From positions 36,084-100,083 of the forward strand of contig NZ_JAGFWR010000023.1 in NCBI RefSeq assembly GCF_017599305.1: a stretch of 64,000 nucleotides of DNA. Reading direction: 5' to 3'. The DNA comes from Micromonospora antibiotica (GTDB taxonomy: Bacteria > Actinomycetota > Actinomycetes > Mycobacteriales > Micromonosporaceae). The position numbers and the translations under genes were made by a program. Below the pieces are notes generated by a model. The model had not been told where the DNA came from and did not search any database. It saw only the letters and a list, made by a program, of their open reading frames with translations. The stretch's first letter is position 1. The number at the start of each line of letters is the position of its first letter. This document shows, piece by piece, positions 1 through 8,383 of this stretch.

Positions 1-234
1 GTCGTGGCGGGCAGCGGGCCGGACCAGTTCTCCGGGCTGCACACCCGGCTGGACGCGCTCTACTTCGCCCTGACCACCCTCACCACCGTCGGCTACGGCG
101 ACGTACACGCCCAGGGGCAGCTCGCCAAGGCGATCGTCTGCGTGCAGATGGTGTTCAGCATCGGGGTGATCGCCACCGGGGCGTCCATCGTGGTCAGGCA
201 GTTGACCGGGCGGCCGGGGCGGGGACCGCGCTGA
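1..234 (+). CDS. Potassium-type ion channel, C-terminal fragment
   Basis: The reading frame is open from the first base, so the 5' part lies outside the window; 77 residues are visible. The fragment contains a pore helix followed by the selectivity-filter motif TVGYGD near residue 30 and a final hydrophobic segment (roughly residues 42-65), then a short basic tail. This is the pore-loop/TM2 half of a two-TM-per-subunit channel (Ion_trans_2 family), a membrane protein conducting K+. Its 3' end overlaps the convergent gene by 41 bp. What precedes the pore (sensor or extra TM segments) cannot be seen. Confidence 0.85.
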   Translation, partial: VVAGSGPDQFSGLHTRLDALYFALTTLTTVGYGDVHAQGQLAKAIVCVQMVFSIGVIATGASIVVRQLTGRPGRGPR

Positions 235-1216
235 TCAGCACGTCCCCGCCGAGCCGCCCGTGCTCCGGGTCCCGGCTGACCGCACCGGTGTCGAGCAGCT
301 CGGTGAGCGCGCGCCCGGCGTCCACCGCCCGGTACGCCGTCGCGGTCAGCGCGTGCCGCCGCAGCTCGGTCACCGTACGCGGACCGTGCCGGGTCAACTC
401 GGCGAGCAGTTCGCCGCACAACGGACCGGCCGCCGGTGGCCCGGCGACGTCGAGCAGCCCGCCGGCCGGGTCGCGGTAGCGGATCGCAGCGCCCCCGCCG
501 GTCACCATGGACCCGTCGGCGGCCATGGACCCGTCGCCCGCACCGGGCCCGTCGGTGACCCTGGACCCGTCGCCCGCACCGGGCCCGTGGGTGGCCCTGG
601 ACCCGTCGGCGGCACCGGACCCGTCGGCGGCCCAGAGGGCGTCCTTGAACGCCTCCAGGCTCTTGTCCAGCCCGGTGCCGAAGGCCACCCGGCGGGCCGG
701 TGACCCGTCGACGGGCACCAGCTCGACCTCGGCGACCAGCGGAAACCCGGCGGCGGTCAGAGCCGGCCGCAGGGCGGTGGTCGTGGCGGCGGTGAGCAGC
801 ACCTCGGCCGGTCGGCCGGTGGTCGTGGCGGCCAGCAGCGCCCGGTCCGGCGGCACGCCGTCGACCAGGGTGAGCAGCGGTGCGCCCGCCGCGCCGGCCG
901 CCTTGAGTGCCACCGGCAGCCGGGCCGGGTCGCCGGGCACCACGTGCACAGCCACGTCACCGGGCAGGCCGGCCTCGACGACGCCGAGCCGGGCGGGCAG
1001 TTCGGGGCCGCCGTCGGCGAGCACCAGCACGGTGAGACGCCGGCCCCGGAGCCGGTCCGCGTGGCCGGCCACCACCCGCAGGGCCGCCTCGGCGCTGCCG
1101 GGGTCACCGGCGTACGCCAGCGCGAGGGTGGCCCGCCGGGAGCGGTGCAGCGCCCCCGGCAGCCAGTGGTCGAGCTGGCGGACGAGCAGCTCCCGCAGGA
1201 CGGCGTCGATCGACAT
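194..1216 (-). CDS. Conserved hypothetical protein with C-terminal winged-helix-like region
   Basis: 340 residues, function not recognised. Residues 1-180 look like an alpha/beta fold, with alternating hydrophobic strands such as LTVLVLADGG and LLTLVDGVPP. Residues about 195-245 are a low-complexity insert built from repeats of the kind GAGDGS/AADGS. The last 90 residues are helical (LLAELTRHGPRTVTELRRHA) and could be a winged helix. The FKDALW stretch followed by such a C-terminal helix-turn-helix recalls TcmP-type proteins, but this is a weak impression. The gene converges with the ion channel, overlapping its 3' end. Start is the ATG at 1216; no alternative is better. Confidence 0.7.
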   Translation of the reverse strand: MSIDAVLRELLVRQLDHWLPGALHRSRRATLALAYAGDPGSAEAALRVVAGHADRLRGRRLTVLVLADGGPELPARLGVVEAGLPGDVAVHVVPGDPARLPVALKAAGAAGAPLLTLVDGVPPDRALLAATTTGRPAEVLLTAATTTALRPALTAAGFPLVAEVELVPVDGSPARRVAFGTGLDKSLEAFKDALWAADGSGAADGSRATHGPGAGDGSRVTDGPGAGDGSMAADGSMVTGGGAAIRYRDPAGGLLDVAGPPAAGPLCGELLAELTRHGPRTVTELRRHALTATAYRAVDAGRALTELLDTGAVSRDPEHGRLGGDVLISAVPAPAARSTA

Positions 1217-1240
1217 GCTGTCGTTCTACCCTACGGCCGT

Positions 1241-1762
1241 TCAGACCGGGACGGAGATCCCCACCCCGCCCCGGGTCTGGCCGCCGTAGCGGGCCCGTTC
1301 GCGGTCGAGGTCGAGCCGGCCGATCCGCTTGCGGGCGGCGAGGGTGTCCTCGTCGAGCTGGTCGGCCGGGACGATCCAGACGATCTCGAACTCCAACCCG
1401 TCGGGGTCGCGGCCGTAGAGGCTCTTGGTGGTGCCGTGGTCGGAGGTGCCGACCAGGGCGTCGGCGGCGGCCAGCCGCTGTGCGGTCGCGGCCAGCTCGT
1501 CGAGGGTGTCCAGCTCCCAGGCCAGGTGGTAGAGGCCGACGGTGGCCCGGCCGGCCTGCGAGCGGCCGGCGTTCGCGCCGATCTCGAACAGGCCGAGGTC
1601 GTGGTCGTTGGTCGAGTCGGGGGCCTGGAGGAAGGCCGCGCCCCGGAACCCGTCCGGGGTCATCGGCACCGGGCGGAAGCCCAGCACGTCGCGGTAGAAG
1701 TCGATGCTGCGACGCAGGTCGGAGACGTAGAGCACGGCGTGGTTGAGGCGGTGGATTCCCAT
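1241..1762 (-). CDS. VOC family protein (glyoxalase/extradiol dioxygenase superfamily)
   Basis: 173 residues. The N-terminal pattern LNHAVLYVSDLRRSIDFYRD and the second-half YGRDPDGLEFEIVW are hallmarks of vicinal-oxygen-chelate proteins, made of two beta-alpha-beta-beta-beta modules; H7 and E143 are likely metal ligands. Reaction and substrate cannot be told from sequence. The ATG at 1762 is chosen because it begins directly before the conserved first strand; an upstream in-frame codon at 1798 would run into the operator. Divergent from a MarR regulator, which probably controls it. Confidence 0.88.
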   Translation of the reverse strand: MGIHRLNHAVLYVSDLRRSIDFYRDVLGFRPVPMTPDGFRGAAFLQAPDSTNDHDLGLFEIGANAGRSQAGRATVGLYHLAWELDTLDELAATAQRLAAADALVGTSDHGTTKSLYGRDPDGLEFEIVWIVPADQLDEDTLAARKRIGRLDLDRERARYGGQTRGGVGISVPV

Positions 1763-1785
1763 GCCACCCACGGTAGCTCGTTTTG

Positions 1786-1799
1786 GTTGAGCGTTCAAC
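1786..1799. promoter_or_regulatory. Probable MarR operator palindrome
   Basis: GTTGAGCGTTCAAC is an imperfect palindrome (6 of 7 pairs) in the short divergent region between the VOC gene and the MarR gene. MarR repressors commonly bind such elements over their own promoter; the assignment to this regulator is inferred from position. Confidence 0.55.
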
Positions 1800-1821
1800 T
1801 ATTACGGCTATGATGACGGTC

Positions 1822-2274
1822 ATGACCCGCTGGCTGGACCACGACGAGCAGCAGACCTGGCGTGCCTTCCTGACCGCCTCCCGGGCGCTGAGCGACACCC
1901 TCGACCGCGAGCTGCAACGCGACGCCGGGATGCCGCACGCCTACTACGAGATCCTGGTCCGGCTCTCCGAGGTGCCCGACCGACGGCTGCGGATGAGCGA
2001 GCTGGCCGACCTCACCGGCTCGTCACGCAGCCGACTCTCGCACGCCGTCGCCCGGTTGGAGACCGCCGGCTGGGTCCGCCGCGACGAGTGCCCCACCGAC
2101 CGGCGCGGCCAGATCGCCGTCCTCACCGACGACGGTTTCGCGGCCCTCGCCGCCGCCGCGCCCGGCCACGTCGAAGGGGTACGCCGGCACCTGTTCGACG
2201 CGCTCAGCCCCGCCCAGGTGGACCAGCTGCGCCGGATCAGCGAGACGTTGGTCGCCCACCTGACCGGTTCTTGA
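1822..2274 (+). CDS. MarR family transcriptional regulator
   Basis: 150 residues with the MarR winged helix: recognition helix region SSRSRLSHAVARLETAGWVRR followed by the wing ECPTDRRGQIAVLT, which carries the D-x-R-x5-T signature. Dimerisation helices lie at both ends. ATG 1822 is preferred because family members usually begin MTRWLxxxEQxTWRAF; ATGs at 1810 and 1813 are possible. No clear ribosome binding site is visible, so a leaderless or short-leader transcript is likely. The palindrome 22 bp upstream suggests autoregulation and control of the divergent VOC gene. The ligand is unknown. Confidence 0.9.
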   Translation: MTRWLDHDEQQTWRAFLTASRALSDTLDRELQRDAGMPHAYYEILVRLSEVPDRRLRMSELADLTGSSRSRLSHAVARLETAGWVRRDECPTDRRGQIAVLTDDGFAALAAAAPGHVEGVRRHLFDALSPAQVDQLRRISETLVAHLTGS

Positions 2275-2331
2275 CCAAGTTGCCGACCGGCAAGGGTTGT
2301 ACTAACGGTTGCCGGCCAAGCACGATGGGGC

Positions 2332-4269
2332 GTGTCTTCCGGCTTCGGTGAACTGACCCTCCAGGCGCAGCACCTGGTGTCCGCCGGCGACCTGGCCGGC
2401 GCCCAGCGTCTGCTGGCCGACGCGCTGACCGACGCGGACCCCCGCCCCGACCACGCCTCACCCGAGCTGGCCGAGGCCGCCGGCCTCCAGGCCCGGCTAC
2501 TGGTCACCCTCGGCGAACCACACTCGGCACGCGGCTGGGCCGCCTTCGCGTACGCGGCGTCGAGCCGGTTGTACGGCATCTCCGACCAGCGGACCATCTC
2601 CACGGCGGCCACCCTGGCGGCGGTGCTGCACCGGGTCGGCAGCGACGCCCGCGCCGCCCGGCTCTATTCCGAGGTGATCCTGGAGCTGACCGCCTGGGAC
2701 GGCCCCGAGTCGCTGCGGGTGCTCGCCGCGCACGCCGACCTGGCCACCGTCGAGTACGCCCGGGGCCAGTGCGCCCAGGCCCGCGAACGCCTCCAGGACG
2801 CATGGGAGCTGCACCGCGAGGTCTACGGCGACGGGCACGCCAGCGGGATCAAGATGCTCGCCCGGCTCGGTGCGATGCAACGCGACTGCGGCCGTTTCGA
2901 CGAGGCGCACGACAACCTCGCTCTCGCCCGCGAGCTGGCCCGCCAGCACCTGGCCGCCGACGACCCGCTGGCCCGGCAGGTCGCCGCGCTGGCCCGGGCG
3001 GCTGCCGACCCGGATCACGTCTGCGACGACGAGCCCACCCCGGAACGCGACGCGCCGGTGGTGCCGGCCGCCCGTACCCCACCACCCGCCGAAGGGCCGC
3101 CCGACCTGTCGGCCTGGTCGGCCGGGGTGGTGCCCGCTGACGAGGCGTACCCGCCGACGGTGCCCGGCCAGCGGCTACCCCCCGACGACACCGGCTACCC
3201 ACAGGGCACCGGGCGGCCCACCGCTTTCGGTCACCCGGCGGGCTTCGACCCCCCCGACCAGCCGACCGGCGCCGGCTACCCCACCCGTGACGGCACCGGA
3301 CACCCCGGCGGCACCGGCTATCCGGCCACGTCGGACCATCAGGCGGCATCGGGTTATCCGACGACGCCCGGCTATCCAGCGGCATCCGGCCACCCCTCGA
3401 CACCTGACTATCCGGCGGCACCCGGCTATCCGGCGGCACCCGGCTATCCGGCGGCATCGGACCATCAGGCGGCGTCGGGCTATCCGACGACGTCTGACTA
3501 TCCGGCGGCACCCGACTATCCGGCGGCATCGGAAACCTCGGCCGGGTCGGGCTATTCGGCGACGTCGGACCATTCGGCTGACTCTGGCTATTCGGCCAGA
3601 TCAGGGTGGGGTGGGGACGACGGTCACTGGCCGCCCGAGTCGGCCAGCACGACGGCCAGGTCCGGGGCGACCGGCGACCGGCGGGAATCCCCCTACGCCC
3701 CGCCGCCGGGCCACCCCGGGCAGGAGGCCGCCGGGGTGCGCCGGGTGGTGCCGGCGGAGCCGCCGGTGGACCCGTCCCGGCTGCTGCCCGTGCTGGTGCC
3801 GCGCCGGCACGCCCCGCCCCCACGCCGCCCGGGTGCCGTACCGCTGGTGGCGGTCGGGGTCGCGGTGGTGCTGCTGGGCGCGGTCGCGGTGATCGCCGGG
3901 GTGTCCCAGGTGGGCAGTTCCGACGACCCGCCGCCCGTCGCACCGAGCGGGGCAACGCCGACCGCCGCGACGCCGAACGCCGTCCCACCCGCCTCGCCGG
4001 GGACCCCACCAGGCAAGGTGACGCTGCGCGACCGACCCGACGGCATCACCCTGACCTGGACGTACCCGGCCGGGAGCGAGGGGCCGGTGATCCTCTCCGC
4101 CGCGAAGGCCGGGCAGGATCCCCGCCCGTTCCAGACCCTCCCGCCCGGCACCGACAACTTCGTCGTACACGGCCTGGACCGCACCACCAACTACTGCTTC
4201 ACCGTCGCCGTGGTCTGGTCCACCGACGTCGTGGCCCGCGCCAAACGCATCTGCACCACCCGCCGCTAA
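2332..4269 (+). CDS. TPR protein with proline/tyrosine repeat region, one TM helix and FN3-like C-terminus
   Basis: 645 residues starting at GTG 2332. Residues 1-220 are helical TPR-like repeats (FGELTLQAQHLVSAGDLAGAQ and similar). Residues about 270-425 are low complexity, with many GYPAAPGYPAAS/DYPTT units in tandem. Residues about 508-530 (VPLVAVGVAVVLLGAVAVI) form a transmembrane helix, followed by an Ala/Pro linker. The final 90 residues (ITLTWTYPAGSEGP, YCFTVAVVW) look like a fibronectin type III fold on the outside. Likely a membrane-anchored protein with a cytoplasmic TPR platform; its partner is unknown. The repeat region is probably length-variable between strains. Confidence 0.8.
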   Translation: MSSGFGELTLQAQHLVSAGDLAGAQRLLADALTDADPRPDHASPELAEAAGLQARLLVTLGEPHSARGWAAFAYAASSRLYGISDQRTISTAATLAAVLHRVGSDARAARLYSEVILELTAWDGPESLRVLAAHADLATVEYARGQCAQARERLQDAWELHREVYGDGHASGIKMLARLGAMQRDCGRFDEAHDNLALARELARQHLAADDPLARQVAALARAAADPDHVCDDEPTPERDAPVVPAARTPPPAEGPPDLSAWSAGVVPADEAYPPTVPGQRLPPDDTGYPQGTGRPTAFGHPAGFDPPDQPTGAGYPTRDGTGHPGGTGYPATSDHQAASGYPTTPGYPAASGHPSTPDYPAAPGYPAAPGYPAASDHQAASGYPTTSDYPAAPDYPAASETSAGSGYSATSDHSADSGYSARSGWGGDDGHWPPESASTTARSGATGDRRESPYAPPPGHPGQEAAGVRRVVPAEPPVDPSRLLPVLVPRRHAPPPRRPGAVPLVAVGVAVVLLGAVAVIAGVSQVGSSDDPPPVAPSGATPTAATPNAVPPASPGTPPGKVTLRDRPDGITLTWTYPAGSEGPVILSAAKAGQDPRPFQTLPPGTDNFVVHGLDRTTNYCFTVAVVWSTDVVARAKRICTTRR

Positions 4270-4313
4270 CCCCTCCCCCCTCCCCCCTCGCCCCCGCCCC
4301 CGCCCTCGCCGGA

Positions 4314-4454
4314 GTTGATCAAGAGCTTTACGTCACCCAACCCTCGATCTTTGACGCAAACCTCTTGATCACCCAGGCACTCGGTTGGACGCGGCGGTGA
4401 TCAAGAGGTTTGCGTCACCCACAACGAAAATCGTGACGCAAACCTCTTGATCAA
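4314..4454. repeat. Four alternating copies of a ~21-bp element forming alternative hairpins (probable bidirectional terminator)
   Basis: Copies at 4314-4337 (forward, with mismatches), 4352-4372 (reverse), 4397-4417 (forward) and 4433-4453 (reverse) share the core GATCAAGAGGTTTGCGTCA. The second and third copies are perfect reverse complements over 21 bp (24-nt loop). The third and fourth also pair over 21 bp (14-nt loop), so two hairpins compete for the same arm. The element sits between two convergent genes, which supports a termination role. Confidence 0.8.
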
Positions 4455-4486
4455 CTCGGGTGGGGGGGGTGGGGGGTGGGGGTGGG

Positions 4487-6145
4487 TTAGTCGGGGTCTG
4501 GGAGGACCGGGAGGTGGAGCCGGACTGTCAGGCCGGGTTTCGCGTCGGTGAGGTCGACCGTGCCGCCACCCCGGCGGACCAGTTCCCGGACGATGGCCAG
4601 GCCGAGCCCGGCGCCGCCCGCGTCCCGGGCCCGGCCCTCGTCCAGCCGGGTGAACCGGCGGAACACCCGGTCCCGGTCCGCCACCGGGATGCCCGGCCCG
4701 TCGTCGGTCACCGTCACCAGGTGGTACGCCCCATCCGTCGTCGACTCGACGGCCAGCACGACCCGGGTACGCGCGTGCCGGACGGCGTTGTCGACCAGGT
4801 TGCCCAGCACCCGGCGCAGTTCGTCGGGGACGCCAACCGTCCATGCCGGCCCCGACGCCGCAGCGACGAGCACGACCGGCGGCCCGGACGGATCCCCGAC
4901 ACCCGGCGGGACGGTCGCGCTGCCCCCACCCGACAGCACCGATGCGCTGCCCCCACCCGACGGAACAGGCGGAACGCCGACACCAGGCGGAGCAGACGGA
5001 TCGCCCCCACCCGACGGAACAGGCGGAACGCCGACACCAGCCGGGACGCACCGGCTGACCACATCCGACGGGACAGACGAAGCGCCGGCCCCGGGTGGGG
5101 TGGACGGGTCGTCCCCGTCCGGTGGCTCCGTCGCGGGGACGGGCGGTGGGCCCGGCCAGCGGGCGGCGACCTCGGCGAGCAACCCGCCCAGCTCCACCGG
5201 CCCCGCCTCGCGGGCGTGACCGGCCCCCGGTGTCGGCTGCTCGTCGAGTCGGGCCAGCAGCAGCAGGTCGTCGACGAGCCGACCCAGCCGTTCGGTGTCG
5301 GCGAGCAGGTCGGTGGCGACGACCGGCCAGTCGGTGCGGTCGCCGAGGCGCTGGGCCACCTCCAGCTCGGTACGCATGTTCGTCAGCGGGCTGCGCAGCT
5401 CGTGTGCCGCGTCGGCGAGGAACGACCGTTGCCGGGCGCGGGCCGCCTCCAGCCGGTCCAGCATGTCGTTGAGGGTGACCGCCAGCCGGTGGATCTCGTC
5501 CTGTGAGGCGGGCACCGGCAGCCGGTCGGCCGCGTCCCGGCCGGTGATCTCGGCTGCCCCGCTGCGCAGCGCCTCGACCGGCCGCAGGGTCGCCCCGACC
5601 ACCCGCCAGGCGACCACCGCGAGCAGCCCCACCAGCAGCGGGAAGGCGACCAGCAGCACGGTCCGGGCGGCCTGGGTGGCGTGTCGGATGTCGACGGTGG
5701 AGCGGCCCACCAGGACGGTCAACGGTTCCCCCGCGGACTGGGCGGGCACCGCCACCACCCGTACCGGCCCCTCCCAGCCGAGCCGTTGGCCGGGCACCAC
5801 GGTGCGTTGCCGGCCGGTGCCGGTGAGCTGGTCGGGGCGGACCATCGGCACCAGCCGGTCGGCGTCGATGGAGGCGGCCCGGATCCGCCCGGCGGAGTCG
5901 ACCACCTGTACCCGGAGCTGCCCGCCGGCCACCGGCAGCGGGTCGGGCAGGGCGTTCTCGCCGGCCAGCCGGGCGACCGCGTCGGCGGTGCGGAACGCCT
6001 CCTCGTCGACGGTGCGTTGCAGCGTCCAGCCGAGCGCGACCAGCAGCACCACCCCGCCGAGGGCCAGCCCCACGGAGAGGCCGGCCACGCCGAGCACCAT
6101 CAGTCGGGCGCGCAGGCCGAGCACCGGCCAGCGGGGGCGTCTCAC
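4487..6145 (-). CDS. Two-component sensor histidine kinase (HisKA type)
   Basis: 552 residues from GTG 6145; the GTG overlaps the TGA of the response regulator (GTGA), indicating translational coupling. TM1 is about residues 16-40, an extracytoplasmic sensor about 41-160, TM2 about 161-184, and HAMP about 185-235. The phospho-acceptor is H248 in AHELRSPLTN, and the ATPase domain begins near 440 with the N-box NLVDNAVRHA, then DDGPGI and GLGLAIV. Unusual: residues about 331-422, between dimerisation and ATPase domains, are a Pro/Gly/Ser insert with repeated VPPVPSGGG/PPGVG units. The signal is unknown. The divergent gene encodes an exported LolA-like protein that may be a target. Confidence 0.92.
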   Translation of the reverse strand: MRRPRWPVLGLRARLMVLGVAGLSVGLALGGVVLLVALGWTLQRTVDEEAFRTADAVARLAGENALPDPLPVAGGQLRVQVVDSAGRIRAASIDADRLVPMVRPDQLTGTGRQRTVVPGQRLGWEGPVRVVAVPAQSAGEPLTVLVGRSTVDIRHATQAARTVLLVAFPLLVGLLAVVAWRVVGATLRPVEALRSGAAEITGRDAADRLPVPASQDEIHRLAVTLNDMLDRLEAARARQRSFLADAAHELRSPLTNMRTELEVAQRLGDRTDWPVVATDLLADTERLGRLVDDLLLLARLDEQPTPGAGHAREAGPVELGGLLAEVAARWPGPPPVPATEPPDGDDPSTPPGAGASSVPSDVVSRCVPAGVGVPPVPSGGGDPSAPPGVGVPPVPSGGGSASVLSGGGSATVPPGVGDPSGPPVVLVAAASGPAWTVGVPDELRRVLGNLVDNAVRHARTRVVLAVESTTDGAYHLVTVTDDGPGIPVADRDRVFRRFTRLDEGRARDAGGAGLGLAIVRELVRRGGGTVDLTDAKPGLTVRLHLPVLPDPD

Positions 6146-6798
6146 GAGGTCAACCGGTAGCCGGCACCCCGGACGGTCTCCAACCGGTCCCGGCCGATCT
6201 TGCGGCGGAGGTAGCCGACGTACACCTCGACCGCGTTCGGGGCGGTACGCAGACTGGCGTCCCAGACGTGGTCGAGCAGTTCGGTCTTGGAGATCACCTC
6301 GCCGGGGCGGCGGATCAGGTACTCCAGCAGTGCGAACTCCCGGGCGGTGAGCACCACCTCGGTGTCGGCGCGGGTGACCCGGCGGCGGGCCGGGTCCAGT
6401 CTCAGGTCCCCGACGGCGAGGACGGTCGGCCGTTCCGGGGCACCCCGGCGCAGTAGCGCCCGCAGCCGGGCCACCAGCACCACGTACGAGAAGGGTTTGG
6501 TCAGGTAGTCGTCGGCCCCGCAGTCCAACCCGTCGGCCTGGTCGTACTCGCCGTCCTTGGCGGAGAGCATCAGCACCGGCAGCCAACACTCGTCGGCGCG
6601 CAACCGGCGGACCACCTCGTAGCCGGACAGGCCGGGGAGCATCACGTCGAGGATCATCGCGTCGTATCCGCCGTGCCGGGCGGCGTCCAGCCCGGCCGGC
6701 CCGGTGCCCGCCGTGTCCACCACGAACCCCTCGGCGGTCAGGCCGCGCTGCAACGCCGCCGCCAGCCGCGTCTCGTCCTCCACCACCAGCACCCGCAT
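6142..6798 (-). CDS. OmpR/PhoB-family response regulator
   Basis: 218 residues. Receiver domain has acidic pocket ED at 8-9, phospho-acceptor D51 (MILDVMLPG) and K101 (YLTKPFS). The C-terminal winged helix follows the OmpR pattern (LTAREFALLEYLIRRPGEVISK, VYVGYLRRKIG). Two adjacent ATGs exist (6801 and 6798); 6798 is better spaced from GGGA. It is the first gene of a two-gene operon with the kinase, overlapping it by 4 bp, and is divergent from the gene starting at 6893. Confidence 0.95.
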   Translation of the reverse strand: MRVLVVEDETRLAAALQRGLTAEGFVVDTAGTGPAGLDAARHGGYDAMILDVMLPGLSGYEVVRRLRADECWLPVLMLSAKDGEYDQADGLDCGADDYLTKPFSYVVLVARLRALLRRGAPERPTVLAVGDLRLDPARRRVTRADTEVVLTAREFALLEYLIRRPGEVISKTELLDHVWDASLRTAPNAVEVYVGYLRRKIGRDRLETVRGAGYRLTS

Positions 6799-6892
6799 CA
6801 TCCCAGCGTGCCACCCCGACGCGACCGACCGGAACGCCGTCCTCAGCCGGCTCACAGCACCCGACGGGCAGGATGGTCCCAGGAGGTGCCCC

Positions 6893-8077
6893 ATGTCCGT
6901 ACTGAAGAACCGTTCCACCCTGCGGTGGCTGGTGCCACTGGCCGCCGCGGTCACCGTCGTGGGCGGAGGTGCCGCGATCGGCACGTTCGCCGCGAACGCC
7001 GAACCCGCGCTGCCGCCGCGCAGCGCCGCCCAGTTGCTCGTCGACCTGCAGACCGCCCGGTTGGACGGGCTCTCCGGCACGGTGGTGCAGCGCGCCGATC
7101 TCGGGCTGCCGAAACTGGTCGGCCTGGCCGGTGGGGATGCCGCGCTGCTCAGCGGCACGCACACCCTGCGGGTCTGGTATTCGGGTCCGGACCGGCAGCG
7201 GGTCGCGTTGCTCGACACCCTCGGTGAGCGGGACGTCATCCGTTCCGGCCGGGACGTGTGGACCTGGGACAGCAAGGCCAACACCGCGACCCACCGGACC
7301 CTGCCGGAGTCGACCGGGCGGGCGGCGGAGGGCGCGTTGCCGGTCACCCCGAAGGAGGCCGCCGAGCGGGCGCTGGCCGCCGTCGACCCGAGCACGCTGG
7401 TCACCACCGGCCGGTCGGCCACCGTCGCCGGTCGGGACGCGTACGAGCTGGTGCTGACCCCGCGTGACGAGGCGTCCCTGGTGCACCAGGTGCGGATCGC
7501 CATCGACGCGACCGAGCACGTGCCGCTGCGGTTCGAGGTGCTCGCCAACGGTGCCGACCAGCCGGCCTTCGAGATGGCCTTCACCCAGGTCGACTACCGC
7601 CGGCCGGACGCCGACCAGTTCACCTTCAACCCGCCGCCCGGGGTGAAGGTGACCGAGGCGACCGGCGACCTCCCGGGTGCGGAGGCCGGGTCGAAGGACG
7701 GAGCCGGGTCGAAGGACAGGGCCGGGTCGAAGGCCGACGCACACCGGAAGGCCGGGGCCGCGGCGAAGCCCGGGGCGGGCGACGACGCCGGTCTGCGTAC
7801 GGTCGGGACCGGCTGGACCACCGTGCTGGTGGCGCGGACGGACGCGGCGGACGCGGCGCGCACCCCGGTCGGTGGCGCGGCGAAGCCGGGACCGGCCGAC
7901 GGACCCGGCGCGGCGCAGGCCCTCGACATGCTCAACGGGTTGCCGAAGGTCAGCGGGGACTGGGGCAGCGGCCGGCTGTTCGCCGGGAAGCTGTTCAGCG
8001 TGCTACTCACCGACGACGGGCGGGTGCTCGCCGGGGCGGTGACCCCGGAGCGGCTGTACCAGGCCGCGCGGGGCTGA
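6893..8077 (+). CDS. Exported LolA-like / DUF2092-type protein
   Basis: 394 residues with an excellent AGGAGG ribosome site 6 nt before ATG 6893. The N-terminus (KNRSTLRWLVPLAAAVTVVGGG, then AANAEP) is a signal peptide or membrane anchor. The main body shows the long beta-sheet pattern of LolA/LppX-like lipid-binding folds (LSGTVVQRADLGLP, LRVWYSGPDRQRVALLD, DVWTWDSKANTATH). An Ala/Gly/Lys/Asp spacer (GSKDGAGSKDRAGSK) at about 262-295 separates it from a C-terminal region of about 100 residues, with LFSVLLTDDGRVLAGAV at the end. Such proteins may sense envelope or lipid state. Divergence from the two-component operon suggests regulation by it. Confidence 0.75.
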   Translation: MSVLKNRSTLRWLVPLAAAVTVVGGGAAIGTFAANAEPALPPRSAAQLLVDLQTARLDGLSGTVVQRADLGLPKLVGLAGGDAALLSGTHTLRVWYSGPDRQRVALLDTLGERDVIRSGRDVWTWDSKANTATHRTLPESTGRAAEGALPVTPKEAAERALAAVDPSTLVTTGRSATVAGRDAYELVLTPRDEASLVHQVRIAIDATEHVPLRFEVLANGADQPAFEMAFTQVDYRRPDADQFTFNPPPGVKVTEATGDLPGAEAGSKDGAGSKDRAGSKADAHRKAGAAAKPGAGDDAGLRTVGTGWTTVLVARTDAADAARTPVGGAAKPGPADGPGAAQALDMLNGLPKVSGDWGSGRLFAGKLFSVLLTDDGRVLAGAVTPERLYQAARG

Positions 8078-8118
8078 ATCCCGCACGCTACGACCCTCGG
8101 GGGTCCGGGCCGGCGCGA

Positions 8119-8170
8119 GCCGGTACGGGCCCCCGTCGGCGTGTGCCGGTACGGGCCCCCGTCGGCGTGT
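8119..8170. repeat. Direct tandem repeat, 2 x 26 bp
   Basis: Two identical 26-bp units (8119-8144 and 8145-8170) in the gap after the LolA-like gene, each containing CCGGTACGGGCCCCCG. The rest of 8078-8332 holds no convincing gene. At about 8207-8246 an imperfect inverted pair (GGCAACACACCG / CGGTGTGCC) could terminate transcription. Confidence 0.7.
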
Positions 8171-8332
8171 CCGACCCCGGCAGCGCCGACCTCGCCTGCC
8201 GGGAGGGTGGCAACACACCGGGTGGGACGCCCTGCGGTGTGCCACGGGAGGGTGGCGTCGGCCGGGGCAGGGTGAAGGCTTGGTGGAGTGCCGACGCAGG
8301 CGGTATCTTGAACAGTTCCCGAAATGCAAAAA

Positions 8333-8353
8333 GGAATGGCACAAAGCCATTCC
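8333..8353 (+). promoter_or_regulatory. Perfect hairpin in the helD leader
   Basis: GGAATGGC-ACAAA-GCCATTCC (8-bp perfect arms, 5-nt loop) is followed at 8359-8370 by a second small AT-rich hairpin, CGATT-TT-AATCG, and then by the ribosome site GAGGAG. The region is strikingly AT-rich for this genome and lies entirely within the leader of helD. It could be an operator or a leader RNA structure controlling translation or attenuation. Confidence 0.5.
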
Positions 8354-8383
8354 AGAAGCGATTTTAATCGACGAGGAGACGGC

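Noticed and set aside
8200..8383. Rifamycin-associated element upstream of helD
   Set aside because: The known long inverted repeat was not recognised here; only unrelated short hairpins are present.
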